The notes: generated by a model from the sequence alone, not told the origin. A DNA stretch of 47,560 nucleotides from Caldilineaceae bacterium bin34 (GCA_002238555.1 MPMO01000036.1:1-47560); one strand, 5' to 3'; positions 25,129 to 34,427 are shown, numbered from the stretch's first letter. Made by a program: numbers and translations.

Positions 25129-27009
25129 TCAACAGGCGGGGGTGTGCCTGAACCGCTCCATCCCGAGTGTCAGCCGTATGGCGTGGCCGGGCTCCAATGC
25201 CACGGTCACGTTGCGCCCGGGCCAGTCGCCCGCAATGTTCGTGTCCGACCAGGGCCGGTCTTCCGTGCCATGGACGGTCGCGCCGGTGAAGGCGTGTTCG
25301 CCGTAGGCCCCTGCCTGTATCCGCAGGCTCCGCGCACGATGCTCCCCCGTATGGACCGCCATCAATGAGACGGAGTTCCCGTCGCGGCCGGTAACCAGCA
25401 CCGCCACGTCCGGTGGCAGCCCCGGCAGTCCCGATTCCCCGTCGAAGTGGCGGACGGGAGCATGGAGCAGGCCCCCGTTGTACAGGGGTTGCGGCGCACC
25501 GAGGGTCAGGTGTACCAGCGCTTCGGTCGTAACCGGATTGCGCTGCTGCCAGTGGTGGATGTTGACCTGTGTCAGATCGGCATCGTCCTCTTCGATCATC
25601 CGCAGCCGGATGCGAACCTGTTCCAGGGCCGTGTCCAGGATCCGGTCGGGATAGTCCGGGTTGAGGCCGTCCAGGAAGGTCAGCCACGGCTTTTCGTGGC
25701 CCGAGTCCTCCTTGAGGCGATAGGCGGCAACGCCGTACCAGTCGCCGCCTTCCACCTGCTGCAGCCTGCGAATGCGCGCCAGATCCTCCGCCGAGCCGGA
25801 GACGTTCCAGAGGGCAAAGGGATGCATCGGGCCCATGGGCTGCCAATCGAACCAGCCGCCGTCGCCATGGCGATAGGGGACGAGGAATTCCTTCTCCTTG
25901 CGGCCCGGTGAATCGAGCTGGTCCACCCAGTGGCCGCGCAGGCTCATGTGTTCGCGGCCCGGATCCCGGTATTCCCCCCGGTCCATGATGGAGTCGTAGA
26001 GGCCGCGGGCCAGGTTCAACCAGGCGGTGTCACCCGTCAGCAGGGCGGCCGCCTGTCCGGCCACGGCCGCCGCCTGGCCGATGTTGTAGTAGCCGTGCGG
26101 CCAGGTCCAGCCGTAGAGGCCGCCGTACCAGCGGCCGTCCAGGTATTCGCCGACCTTGCCGGACAGGCCCACGTTGTCCGGGATCAGGCCGCCGTTGGCA
26201 TCCGCCCTTTCCTGCCAGGCGGAAAGGTACTCGGTGATCCAATCGCGATACCGGTCTTCGCCGGTGAGCAGGAACGCGTTGGCCATGAGGGAGGCCACCC
26301 CGAGGTTGCCGGCCACGTCGCCGCGGCCCATCCGTTCCTGCATGGCCCGGCCCATGCGCAGAGCCTTCTCCGGGTCGCGCAGATCCTCGTAGGTGTCGAT
26401 GCCCGGCAGATCCGCAAAGGGCAGGCCATAGGTCGCCATGCCCGGCGAATAGCCGTAGGCCGGGGGGGCCACATCGGTGTACCCGTAGCGCGGCCCGCGG
26501 CTGCCGTTGTGGGCGGCCCTGATCAGGCGCCGCGCCGGATCGTAGTTGGGGGCTTCCGGATCCTCGTTCAGGTAGAAGCCGGCGAAGCGCCGGGCACGTT
26601 TCCGGTTGCGTTCAAGGGAGGGATCCGCCAGACAGAGGAAGTAGAAGTAGATGTAGCTCTCGCTCTGATGGAACTGATCGTAGCCCTGCTCATATTCCTT
26701 GTGGACCACGCCAAGGTCCGTGAGCTGCTGCGTGATACCGTCCCACAGCCGCTGGCTGTGTTCCAGAAGCTGCGGGTTGCCGGTCAGCAGATAAAGCAGC
26801 GGCCAGTTCTGGGCCGCTTCGTAGAAGTCGTCGACACCGTCGCGCGTGTCGGGGTAGGCATCGCGCCAGATCAGCCGATCGTTTCTGACATAACGTTCCA
26901 GGAACGGTTCCACCGATGCCTGCAACAGGTCGATCAACTGTCGCTGGCGGCGCGCCCAGCCGGGAATCCCCGGCAGGGGCCTTCCCTGCAATGCGCCCGC
27001 GGCGGACAT
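25129..27009 (-). CDS. 626-residue helical-barrel (six-hairpin glycosidase-like) protein, function unknown
   Basis: The ATG at 27009 overlaps the stop of the aldo/keto reductase (TGATG), showing translational coupling. The frame stays open further upstream, but that part is antiphase to the reductase gene and is not real. The protein is rich in aromatic residues with repeated helix pairs (NWPLLYLLTGNPQLLEHSQRL, ANAFLLTGEDRYRDWI, AALLTGDTAWLNLARGLYD), each with an 'LLTG+..' turn. This is the look of an (alpha/alpha)6-barrel as in glycoside hydrolases and heparinases. The last ~130 residues appear beta-rich. I see no signal peptide. It might process a glycan or glycoside whose sugar is then handled by the coupled reductase; this is inference. 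Confidence 0.7.
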   Translation of the reverse strand: MSAAGALQGRPLPGIPGWARRQRQLIDLLQASVEPFLERYVRNDRLIWRDAYPDTRDGVDDFYEAAQNWPLLYLLTGNPQLLEHSQRLWDGITQQLTDLGVVHKEYEQGYDQFHQSESYIYFYFLCLADPSLERNRKRARRFAGFYLNEDPEAPNYDPARRLIRAAHNGSRGPRYGYTDVAPPAYGYSPGMATYGLPFADLPGIDTYEDLRDPEKALRMGRAMQERMGRGDVAGNLGVASLMANAFLLTGEDRYRDWITEYLSAWQERADANGGLIPDNVGLSGKVGEYLDGRWYGGLYGWTWPHGYYNIGQAAAVAGQAAALLTGDTAWLNLARGLYDSIMDRGEYRDPGREHMSLRGHWVDQLDSPGRKEKEFLVPYRHGDGGWFDWQPMGPMHPFALWNVSGSAEDLARIRRLQQVEGGDWYGVAAYRLKEDSGHEKPWLTFLDGLNPDYPDRILDTALEQVRIRLRMIEEDDADLTQVNIHHWQQRNPVTTEALVHLTLGAPQPLYNGGLLHAPVRHFDGESGLPGLPPDVAVLVTGRDGNSVSLMAVHTGEHRARSLRIQAGAYGEHAFTGATVHGTEDRPWSDTNIAGDWPGRNVTVALEPGHAIRLTLGMERFRHTPAC

Positions 27010-27878
27010 CAGGCAGGTCCCGCGCCCAGTCCCAGGCGGCTGCGCGCCTCGTTTACCACGTCCTCCGACAGCGGCCCGGCCAATGTGGCTTTCATGTTCT
27101 CGTCCAGGTGGTCGGGGTTGGTGGTGCCCACGATGGTGGTGTGGAGGCCGGGGTGGGCCAGGGTCAGCCGCAGCAAGAGCGCGGTTCGGCTTTCCCCCGG
27201 TGCCGTCAGATCGTCCAGCAGGCCGTTCTGCACCGATTCCCACGCCTGTTCGGTGCTGGTGCCGTGGCCGGGTTCCCCCAGGGCCACGCCGCCGCGGATG
27301 ATGGTGCCTGCGTCCGCCCGGGCCACTTGGGAGATGGACTCCTCGTGCTCCGTCTCCAGCAGGGAGTAGGGGATCTGGAACACGTCGAACACGCCCCATT
27401 CCAGGAACGTGGGCAGGTGGGGCAGGGTCGAGGAGACGCCAATCCAGCGGACATGGCCCTGGCTGCGCATGTCCTCCAGGCACCGTACGAGGTCGCCCTC
27501 TTCGCAGGCGGCCACGCTGGGGTTGTGGAGCTGCATGATGTCGACGCTGTCCACGCGCAGGCGGGCCAGGCTTTCGTGCAGGCCGCGCTCCAGGTTCTCT
27601 CGGGTCCAGACATGGCCATCCCTGGGGTGGCAGCCGCACTTGGTGGCCAGGACGTACTCGTCGCGGCGGGATCGGATGTAGCGTCCGATCATCTCCTCGC
27701 TGTTGCCGTAGTCATTGGCAGTGTCGATGAAATTGATGCCGACATCCAGAACGCGGTTGAGCATGTTGCCGATCTCGTCGTCGGTGAGCGCGCGCCGATG
27801 GGCGGCGCCGTACCCCAAACGGGTGACCTCGAGACCGGTGCGTCCGAGTATGGCGGTGGGCAGGGAAGCTGAGGGCAT
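27009..27878 (-). CDS. aldo/keto reductase
   Basis: The 289-residue TIM-barrel oxidoreductase has NFIDTANDYG (catalytic Asp/Tyr), LATKCG (Lys) and IMQLHNPS (His). The NADPH-binding C-terminal loop is seen as VGTTNPDHLDEN. The start MPSASLPTAILGRTGL at 27878 is used because the family begins there; the frame is open 39 codons further up without a family match. It is the first gene of a coupled pair with the helical-barrel protein. It is probably an L-glyceraldehyde-3-phosphate-reductase- or fucose-dehydrogenase-like type. Confidence 0.88.
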   Translation of the reverse strand: MPSASLPTAILGRTGLEVTRLGYGAAHRRALTDDEIGNMLNRVLDVGINFIDTANDYGNSEEMIGRYIRSRRDEYVLATKCGCHPRDGHVWTRENLERGLHESLARLRVDSVDIMQLHNPSVAACEEGDLVRCLEDMRSQGHVRWIGVSSTLPHLPTFLEWGVFDVFQIPYSLLETEHEESISQVARADAGTIIRGGVALGEPGHGTSTEQAWESVQNGLLDDLTAPGESRTALLLRLTLAHPGLHTTIVGTTNPDHLDENMKATLAGPLSEDVVNEARSRLGLGAGPA

Positions 27879-28232
27879 GGCGGACGGTTCTCCAGTGGTG
27901 ATTCGAGAGCGGGAGGTGTTCGGCAAACCTGCCGAACGAACGGTGTTCAACTCATGCGAATGTGGACTTAACTCTATCAGCCGGACGATTTGCATTTCCG
28001 GGCAGCGTGCAGCGAGCCCTCAGCCGGCTTGAAGGAAGAGAGCCGGAGCACCCAGGCATCGGCTCCCGGGTATGGCAGGATTCCCGACTGATCAGACAGC
28101 GGTTATGACAACTTAGGGTTGTCCTGTCGCTGGCTGTTCACGGACCACACAACTGCGTTCTTCAACCTGCCGACCAGCTCGTTTCCAGGCGGAACCGGGA
28201 ATTGGCGCGAAACCCGTCACGAGCCGATTTTG
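27879..28232. other. divergent intergenic region
   Basis: It lies between the minus-strand reductase pair and the plus-strand SBD-HNH gene. It contains a small inverted repeat GACAAC-TTAGG-GTTGTC (28107-28123), about 110 bp before the SBD-HNH start, which could bind a regulator. Otherwise nothing is recognised. Confidence 0.3.
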
Positions 28233-29108
28233 ATGACCAGCGAGCGTTTCCTGTATCTGCTCTCGCGTTTGCAAGTCTGGTCACGGGCAGGCGAGCGAGC
28301 TCCACACAAGCCGCTCCTGATCCTGTTGGCGATGGGCAATTTGTGCGGAGGGGAACCTCGCCTGTTGCCCTACAGGAACATCGCGGAACGGTTGATTGAC
28401 TTGCTGGCCAGGTTCGGCCCCTACAGACGCAGTCATCATCCGGAACAACCGATTTGCAGATTACCAAAGGACCGTCTTTGGGAACTCTGTGGACATGTGC
28501 CCGCGGCGGGAGCAACCGGTGTGCCAAGCCACGGTCAACTGATGAGGAGCGATGTGTCTGCCGGGTTCCCCGAGGCAGTGCACAGTTTGCTGGTGGCACA
28601 TCCCGAGGTGATATGGATGGGCACTCAGTATCTGCTGGACAGTTACTTCGCCGAGAGCCTCCATGACGACCTTGTCTCCGAGGTGGGCATACACCGAGTT
28701 ATGCAACCTGCATTGAAGTCCAGGAAGCGGGACCCGGGATTCAGGCGGGAAGTGATCAGGGCCTACGAGCATCGCTGTGCTGTCTGCGACTACGACATTC
28801 GTCTCGACAACAACCTGATGGGCTTGGAGGCGGCCCACATCCGATGGCACGCGTACGACGGACCGGACGAGGTCTCCAACGGATTGGCCCTATGCACCCT
28901 CCACCATAAGGCATTCGACTTGGGGGGCATCAGCCTGCTGGACGACTTGCGGCTAGTCGTGTCGGACGACCTGCACGGCCAGAACCGAGCTTTCGATCTG
29001 TGGTTCCTCGATCACAAGGGAAAGCCAATCCGTGCCCCGAGACATAACGACCAAAGGCCTGATCCATTGTTTCTGCATTGGCATCGCGAACAGGTCTTTC
29101 AAGGCTGA
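28233..29108 (+). CDS. phosphorothioated-DNA-binding restriction endonuclease (SBD-HNH)
   Basis: The 291-residue protein matches the SBD-HNH layout of ScoMcrA-like enzymes throughout. Near the N-terminus is APHKPLLILLAMG, then the sulfur-binding-domain segment FGPYRRSHHPEQPICRLPKD plus LWEL. C-terminal is the HNH nuclease: RDPGFRREVIRAYEHRCAVC, GLEAAHIRWHAYDGP, NGLALCTLHHKAFD. The last His and Asn/His residues of the HNH finger and both CxxC-type cysteines (CAVC) are visible. Such enzymes bind phosphorothioate-modified DNA and cut nearby, restricting foreign modified DNA. No dnd or ssp modification genes are seen. The start ATG 28233 (MTSERFLYLL) fits the family; an upstream open frame does not. 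Confidence 0.9.
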   Translation: MTSERFLYLLSRLQVWSRAGERAPHKPLLILLAMGNLCGGEPRLLPYRNIAERLIDLLARFGPYRRSHHPEQPICRLPKDRLWELCGHVPAAGATGVPSHGQLMRSDVSAGFPEAVHSLLVAHPEVIWMGTQYLLDSYFAESLHDDLVSEVGIHRVMQPALKSRKRDPGFRREVIRAYEHRCAVCDYDIRLDNNLMGLEAAHIRWHAYDGPDEVSNGLALCTLHHKAFDLGGISLLDDLRLVVSDDLHGQNRAFDLWFLDHKGKPIRAPRHNDQRPDPLFLHWHREQVFQG

Positions 29109-29242
29109 ACCGGATCGCCATCCGAGTTTCCCGGGTACAGGGGCATGGAGGCTGACAGACACAGGTCCATGACTTGGATGGATATCCCGGAACCTCCGTT
29201 GTCGGCCTGTCGGCCCCTGCCTCATGGCCGTATTGCCACTGC

Positions 29243-30490
29243 CTACAATGCGGCCAGTTCCACCAGGGTGGCCGCCAGGGTTTCAGTCCCGGCCACAATA
29301 TGCTCGGGTGCTGTGAACTCCTCCGGCCGGTGACTGTAGCCTTCGTAACACGGGATGAAAATCATCGCCGCCGGAAAGTGTCGGGCCATGAAAACCGTAT
29401 CGTGATAGGCACGGCTGACGAGGGACAGATGGGCATAGCCCAAGGCTTCGGCGCTCCGGACGATTGCGGCCAGGATGCGGGGATCGGATTGGCACGCGGG
29501 ATCGTGGTTGAGCACTTGCCATTCGTGCTGGACCTGGCGGGACCGGATCAAGGCCTTCAGTCCCGTGTGTATCTCTTCCAGCATCGCGTCGCGCACCCGC
29601 ATCTCCCGGGCCCGTACATCAAGGGTTAGATTCACCCGACTGGGAATGCTGTTGCTGGCTCCCGGATGCACATCCAGCATGCCCACGGTCGCCACGGCCA
29701 AACCCCGGGACCGGAAATTGGCGGCCTTTTCGGCCAACAGGACAAGTTCGGCCGCCGCGGCCAGCGCGTCATTGCGTTCCGGCATGGGGACGGTGCCGGC
29801 ATGGCCTCCCTCCCCCGTGAGCGTCACCCGCACCGTGGTTGAGGCCACAATGTCGGTGACGATGCCAATCTCCCTGTCCGCCGCCTCCAGAAATGGTCCC
29901 TGCTCAATATGGAGTTCCACGAAATAGGCGTACGCATCAGGGGACAGTGCCACCGATTCCAGTTTTCCCTTATAGCCGGCGTCGGCGCGGGCCTGCTCCA
30001 GGGATACGCCGTTCGCGTCCTGCAAGGCACGCATGGCATCCCATGCCATGAGCCCTGCCATGCCGCGGCTCCCCAGACAGCCCACGCCAAAGCGGGTCGG
30101 TTCTTCCGCCGTGAACATGATTAGTTCCAGGCTGCGGCGCGGCGTGATGCCTGTTTCCCGAACGGCACGCAGGGCTTCAAGCCCACCCAGCACGCCCACG
30201 ACGCCGTCATACCGTCCGGCATGGGGGATCGCGTCGATATGAGAGCCGGTGGCAACCGCCGGCAGGTCCGGTTCGGTGCCTTGCAGGCGGACAAACCAAT
30301 TGCCCAATGCGTCTTCCCGCCAGGGCAGGCCGGCCGCGTCCGCCAGCTGTTTGAGGTAGCGTCGGGCGGCCATGTCGGTGGGGGTGTACAGGATGCGGGT
30401 CACCGCCGGCGCAGGCACATCGCTGAACTGACTGATGTGTTCGATCTCGCCAAGCAGACGCTCGGCGTTGATGGGGATGTTTCCACTCAC
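29243..30490 (-). CDS. Zn-dependent amidase, hydantoinase/carbamoylase family (M20)
   Basis: The 415-residue protein starts at GTG 30490. Metal-site motifs are in order: GSHIDAIPHAGRYDGVVG (His and bridging Asp), TAEEPTRFG (Glu pair), and ELHIEQGP (His). The dimerisation-domain GEGGHAGTVPM and HDTVFMA near the end are also present. Family members hydrolyse N-carbamoyl-L-amino acids, allantoate or ureidoglycolate, releasing ammonia and CO2. Its gene lies on the same strand as the Mo-hydroxylase, separated by an antisense IS110 remnant. A link to purine or N-heterocycle breakdown is attractive but not proven. Confidence 0.92.
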   Translation of the reverse strand: MSGNIPINAERLLGEIEHISQFSDVPAPAVTRILYTPTDMAARRYLKQLADAAGLPWREDALGNWFVRLQGTEPDLPAVATGSHIDAIPHAGRYDGVVGVLGGLEALRAVRETGITPRRSLELIMFTAEEPTRFGVGCLGSRGMAGLMAWDAMRALQDANGVSLEQARADAGYKGKLESVALSPDAYAYFVELHIEQGPFLEAADREIGIVTDIVASTTVRVTLTGEGGHAGTVPMPERNDALAAAAELVLLAEKAANFRSRGLAVATVGMLDVHPGASNSIPSRVNLTLDVRAREMRVRDAMLEEIHTGLKALIRSRQVQHEWQVLNHDPACQSDPRILAAIVRSAEALGYAHLSLVSRAYHDTVFMARHFPAAMIFIPCYEGYSHRPEEFTAPEHIVAGTETLAATLVELAAL

Positions 30491-30599
30491 GGCAAGGCCT
30501 CCGGCGGATCGCAACCCACATCCTTGTAGTACAGGCAACGGGCGGGTTCCTTGCCCATGGCCGCAAACCATGGGCAACAGCAGGAAGTTCTCCAGCTCA

Positions 30600-30837
30600 T
30601 ATCGTTTGCCGTCCGGGACGGGCGCGCCTTCGTGTGCACGATTCCCTGCATGGCCGCTGTGACGCTCGTCACAATCCCGCCATTGGTGTCATCTACACCC
30701 GTTTGGACCGGCGGGGCAAGCCCAGGAAGATGGTGCTCGCCGCAGCTATGCGCAAGCTGCTCGTCACCCTGAACGCGATGGTCCGAAACCGAGTCCCGTG
30801 GCAGCATGACCTTGTGTCAATACCCATTGAGGTTTGA
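30600..30837 (+). pseudogene. IS110-family transposase remnant (C-terminus)
   Basis: HNPAIGVIYTRLDRRGKPRK then AAAMRKLLVTLNAMVRNRVPW is the hallmark C-terminal stretch of IS110/IS116 transposases, stop at 30835-30837. Upstream, GRAFV...MAAVT continues the family pattern in another frame, so at least one frameshift exists. The bases after the stop (GACTTCCAACACGGTTGCTGA) match the end of the minus-strand IS110 remnant at 3485-3507. It lies between the carbamoylase and the Mo-hydroxylase. Confidence 0.8.
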
Positions 30838-30866
30838 CTTCCAACACGGTTGCTGAACAGTACACC

Positions 30867-33521
30867 TTATGGTTGCAGCGGCAGAAAGTTTGGGTGTTTG
30901 CCTCTGGTTCGCGCGAGTGCGTTGCCAATGGCCGCCGGCACAGGACCAATGGCTGCCTCACCGGCACCAAGTACCGGAAATCCATCCCTCCGTATCAGAT
31001 GCGTGTGGATGGTTGGTATCTGAACCGTCCTGAGAATCGGATAGGTCTCCCAGTCCGTCGATGAAACCCCCTGGCGCGTGAACTTCACCTCTTCCAACAG
31101 CGTCTGGCTGGCGGCCTGGACGAACGCGCCTTCCAGTTGGGCACTGAGGCCGTCCGGATTAATCACCTGGCCGGTATCGGCCACGATATGGGCTTCGTCA
31201 AGGGTGACGGCTCCGGTGGCACTGTCCACGGTCAGGTCCACGCCGACTGCCACAAGGGTCTTGTCTCCCTTGTACCGGGCATAGCCAATTCCCCTCCCCT
31301 GGCCGTCTGCGGAGCCTTCATTGCCGGCGGCGTTCCAGTTCATGGCCTCGCCCAGAACCTCCAGCACCTTCCGGCCCCGCGGGTCCTCCAGATGCTGCAG
31401 GCGGAACTCCAGCGGATCCACCCCGGCTTCCCGGGCCAGTTCATCCATCACGGATTCGATGGCCCATACATTGACCAGTGCGCCCAGGGAGCGCATGGAC
31501 GAGGTTCGCAGGCCGCTCTTCGCCAGGAGCCGCTTGATGATGGTCGGCTTGGCAATCCGATAGCCCGGTTCCGCATTGCGGTGCAGGCCCACGTTGCGAC
31601 CCATCATCGGTTGTGGCAGCGGCCGACCCAGGGGTTGTTCACGCTCCCAGGCCGCCAGCAGCGTGGCTTCGCCGGGGGCTGCCTTGCCCGGACGCCCCGA
31701 GTGCGTGTGCCCGAGGCTGGACTGGTGCCACGCCTCCAGTCGCTTCCCGGCATTGAGGGTGGCTCGGATGTCCACCACCATGGGGGTGCCGAGCGGTTCC
31801 TGTATGAATTCGTCCTCGCGCATCCACTGCACCCTGATCGGCCGGCCGGGTGCTTCCAAGGCCAGCAGGCAGGCATCCAGGGCCACGTCGTCCGCGCCGT
31901 TGTGTCCGTAGCAGCCGGGGCCCGGCACGTGGGTGACCCGGATCTCCGCCTCCGGCTTGCCGAGCGCCTGCGACAACGCCTCCCGCAGGCTGAAGACCCC
32001 CTGGCTGTGGGACCAGACGGTCAGTTTCCCTGCTTCGTCCAGTTGGGCAATGGCACAGGACGGTCCCAGGGCCGCATGCATCTGGTAGGGACGGTGGAAT
32101 GTGCGGTGGATGATCCCGTCTCCCTCTGGGGGTTCGGGGATGGGAGCCGAGGAGGGCTGTCCGTCTTGGAGCAGAAAGTCCTGGCTTTCCTGTGCGTTCA
32201 TCCACCGGTACAGGTCCTGCTGGTCCGGCAGGCGATCCGGCGTGTGCCAGGAGCAGCAGGCCGCCACCTGTTCCCGGGCACGCAGAACTTCAATCTCATC
32301 CTCGCCGAGGACCGCCAGGAAGGAGCCGTCCCTGACCACCCGGACGCCGTCCGGCAAGTCGAGGCCGGTGGTGTCGGCTCGCTCCAGGCTTGCCTGGGCG
32401 ACAGGCCCCCGCACCACCCTGGCGTGCAGCATGTTGGGCAGGACCATGTCCTGCAGGAACGCGGGCTCGCCCCGAACCCTGCTCTCCATGTCCACGCGGA
32501 TCACCGGCTGGCCGACCACGCCGTAGGCGACAGGCGGCTTGGGCACGGCCACCCCGGTTGCCGCCATGCCGAGCCGTCCTTCGGGCAGCAGATCCCAGTA
32601 GTCCTTCCCGGCACCGCTCGCCGGGTGCTGCACCATGCCGTCGGAGACCTCAAGGTCCTCCTGGTCGCATTCGAACTCTTCGGCCGCAATGGCCAGAAGC
32701 TGGTACCTGAACTCGGCCGCAGCCTGCCGCAACGCCCCCCCGGACATTTCCATGGACATGCTGCCGGCGGTGGAGCCTTCGTCGAGGGAGGTCTCCGTGT
32801 CCGCCGTGTGGATGCGGATGCGGGCAATGTCCACGTCCAGTTCCTCCGCCACCACTTGGGACAGGGACGTGGTGATTCCCTGTCCCAGCTCCACCTTGCC
32901 GGTGTACACGTCCACGCCGCGGTCCGGACGCAGGCGGATCCAGTCGTCGAGGTCGGGATGGTGCGCAAGCGAACCGGGCAATGGCGCGCCGGGCTCCTGT
33001 GAGGGCGGCTCCAAACCGTCGTCCGGCGGGACAACCCTGTAGATGGGTTCTGCCTCGGTCCCGAAAGCGACCCGTTGAATGGCCCTCACCACTCGGTTGT
33101 GGATGCCGCACCGGCACAGGTTGCGGTTGATCGCCTCCCGGATTTCCTCCTCCGAGGGCTTGGGGTTGCGGTGGAGAAGGCCCTTGGCCGCCATTAGGAA
33201 GCCGGGCACGCAGTAGCCGCACTGGGTGGCGGTCTCCGCCACAAAGGCCTCCTGCAACGGATCAAGCCGTCCGTCCGCGGCCAGTCCCTCCACCGTCTGT
33301 ATCGAACTGCCGGCAACCTCCCCTACCGGCTGGCAGCAGGAAGGCTGATCCTCGCTGTCCACAAGCACCTTGCAGGCACCGCACTGCTCGGTGCCGCAGG
33401 CGTGCTTGGCCCCCAGCAATCCGAGTTCGCTGCGCAGCACCTCCAATAAAGGGGTGTCGGGGCGCGATGAGACCGGATGGTGCTCGCCGTTTACGATGAG
33501 TTCGATGTGGTCGGTTGCCAT
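30867..33521 (-). CDS. fused [2Fe-2S]/molybdopterin hydroxylase (isoquinoline 1-oxidoreductase-like)
   Basis: The 884-residue protein joins two normally separate subunits. Residues 1-150 are the 2Fe-2S subunit: plant-type cluster cysteines CGTEQCGAC (42-50), then CGYC and CRCG near 99-140. From ~180 on is a molybdopterin-binding large subunit: VELGQGITTSLSQVVAEEL, STAGSMSMEMSGGALRQ, GPGCYGHNGADD, DPLEFRLQHL, GAGEAAIGPV near the end. It is related to IorAB/nicotinate or isoquinoline oxidoreductases, which hydroxylate N-heterocycles or aldehydes using water. No FAD subunit is present, so electrons probably go to a cytochrome as in IorAB enzymes. It lies 39 bp downstream of the NHL-repeat gene on the same strand. 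Confidence 0.9.
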   Translation of the reverse strand: MATDHIELIVNGEHHPVSSRPDTPLLEVLRSELGLLGAKHACGTEQCGACKVLVDSEDQPSCCQPVGEVAGSSIQTVEGLAADGRLDPLQEAFVAETATQCGYCVPGFLMAAKGLLHRNPKPSEEEIREAINRNLCRCGIHNRVVRAIQRVAFGTEAEPIYRVVPPDDGLEPPSQEPGAPLPGSLAHHPDLDDWIRLRPDRGVDVYTGKVELGQGITTSLSQVVAEELDVDIARIRIHTADTETSLDEGSTAGSMSMEMSGGALRQAAAEFRYQLLAIAAEEFECDQEDLEVSDGMVQHPASGAGKDYWDLLPEGRLGMAATGVAVPKPPVAYGVVGQPVIRVDMESRVRGEPAFLQDMVLPNMLHARVVRGPVAQASLERADTTGLDLPDGVRVVRDGSFLAVLGEDEIEVLRAREQVAACCSWHTPDRLPDQQDLYRWMNAQESQDFLLQDGQPSSAPIPEPPEGDGIIHRTFHRPYQMHAALGPSCAIAQLDEAGKLTVWSHSQGVFSLREALSQALGKPEAEIRVTHVPGPGCYGHNGADDVALDACLLALEAPGRPIRVQWMREDEFIQEPLGTPMVVDIRATLNAGKRLEAWHQSSLGHTHSGRPGKAAPGEATLLAAWEREQPLGRPLPQPMMGRNVGLHRNAEPGYRIAKPTIIKRLLAKSGLRTSSMRSLGALVNVWAIESVMDELAREAGVDPLEFRLQHLEDPRGRKVLEVLGEAMNWNAAGNEGSADGQGRGIGYARYKGDKTLVAVGVDLTVDSATGAVTLDEAHIVADTGQVINPDGLSAQLEGAFVQAASQTLLEEVKFTRQGVSSTDWETYPILRTVQIPTIHTHLIRRDGFPVLGAGEAAIGPVPAAIGNALARTRGKHPNFLPLQP

Positions 33522-33560
33522 GGAGCGTTGCGAGTCCGGAATGTGATTCGAGGAAACTGT

Positions 33561-34427
33561 TCAGTTCTGTCGAATGAACTTCTGCAGCCTTGAATCCGCC
33601 TGCACCTCGCCCACGTACATGTCGCCGCGGGAGTCGACCCAGATGCCGTGCGGACAGGCGACAAACTCGCCCGGGCGGTCGCTGCGCTGTCGGCCACCCC
33701 ACTGCGAGAGCAGTTCCTGGTCAAAGTTGTAGATGCTGATCTGCTGGTCCAGCTCCGCGATGTAGACCACGTCCTCCTCCGGGTGGAAGAAGATCGTGTC
33801 CGGCTTGGCCAGGTCCGTCCACTCCGTCAGGAACTTGCCCTGCAGGTCGAAGATCTGTATGCGGCTGTTCTCCCGATCGCAGATCCAGACCCGGCTGTAT
33901 CGGTCAATGCGCACACAGTGGGAGAGGGCAAACTGGCCCGGACCCGTGCCCCAGTCGCCCCAGCTGTTGAGCAGTTCCCCCGCGGGGGAGTAGTGGTGGA
34001 CGCGGGCGTTGCCGTAGCCGTCCGAGATGTAGATGTCGCCGTTGGGGGCCAAATCCAGGTCCGTCGGCAGGTTGAACGGCGCGCCGTCCTCGGCACCGGC
34101 CTGGCCGGGCGTGCCGATCGTCATCAGGAGTTCGCCCGCGGGGGAGAACTTGCGGACGCAGTGGGTGTTTCGTTCCGTGCACCACACCTGGTCCTCGCCG
34201 TCGATCCAGATGCCGTGGGCGTCCTGGAGCACATCCTCGCCCCAACTGGCTAGGAAATTGCCTGCGCGGTCGAACACCACCATGGGGTGTTCCGAGCGCG
34301 AGTACACGTGCACCCGATCCTGCGAATCGCAGGCGACGGCGGCAATCCAACCGAAGGTCCAGCCATTGGGCGGCTTGAACCAGCCTTCGGCAACTTCGTA
34401 GGTGTACTGTCCAAAACCGAATGTCAT
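33561..34427 (-). CDS. NHL-repeat beta-propeller protein
   Basis: The 288-residue protein contains about five repeats of the NHL type, for example AHGIWIDGEDQVWCTER, NLPTDLDLAPNGDIYISDGY, ALSHCVRIDRYSRVWICDRE and CPHGIWVDSRGDMYVGEV. Together they build a six-bladed propeller. The start MTFGFGQYTY at ATG 34427 fits the first blade; an upstream extension of 15 codons is unlikely. No signal peptide is visible. It precedes the Mo-hydroxylase by 39 bp, so both are probably on one transcript. Relatives include peptidyl-hydroxyglycine lyase-like and lactonase-like propellers, but no catalytic residue set could be confirmed. Confidence 0.85.
   Translation of the reverse strand: MTFGFGQYTYEVAEGWFKPPNGWTFGWIAAVACDSQDRVHVYSRSEHPMVVFDRAGNFLASWGEDVLQDAHGIWIDGEDQVWCTERNTHCVRKFSPAGELLMTIGTPGQAGAEDGAPFNLPTDLDLAPNGDIYISDGYGNARVHHYSPAGELLNSWGDWGTGPGQFALSHCVRIDRYSRVWICDRENSRIQIFDLQGKFLTEWTDLAKPDTIFFHPEEDVVYIAELDQQISIYNFDQELLSQWGGRQRSDRPGEFVACPHGIWVDSRGDMYVGEVQADSRLQKFIRQN

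Noticed and set aside
27010..27639. Upstream extension of the helical-barrel protein by about 210 residues
   Set aside because: It runs antiphase through the aldo/keto reductase gene and is Arg/Pro/Gly/His-rich, as expected of a shadow frame.
31137..33002. 621-codon open frame on the plus strand
   Set aside because: It lies opposite the Mo-hydroxylase, which has clear motifs; the plus frame is low-complexity.
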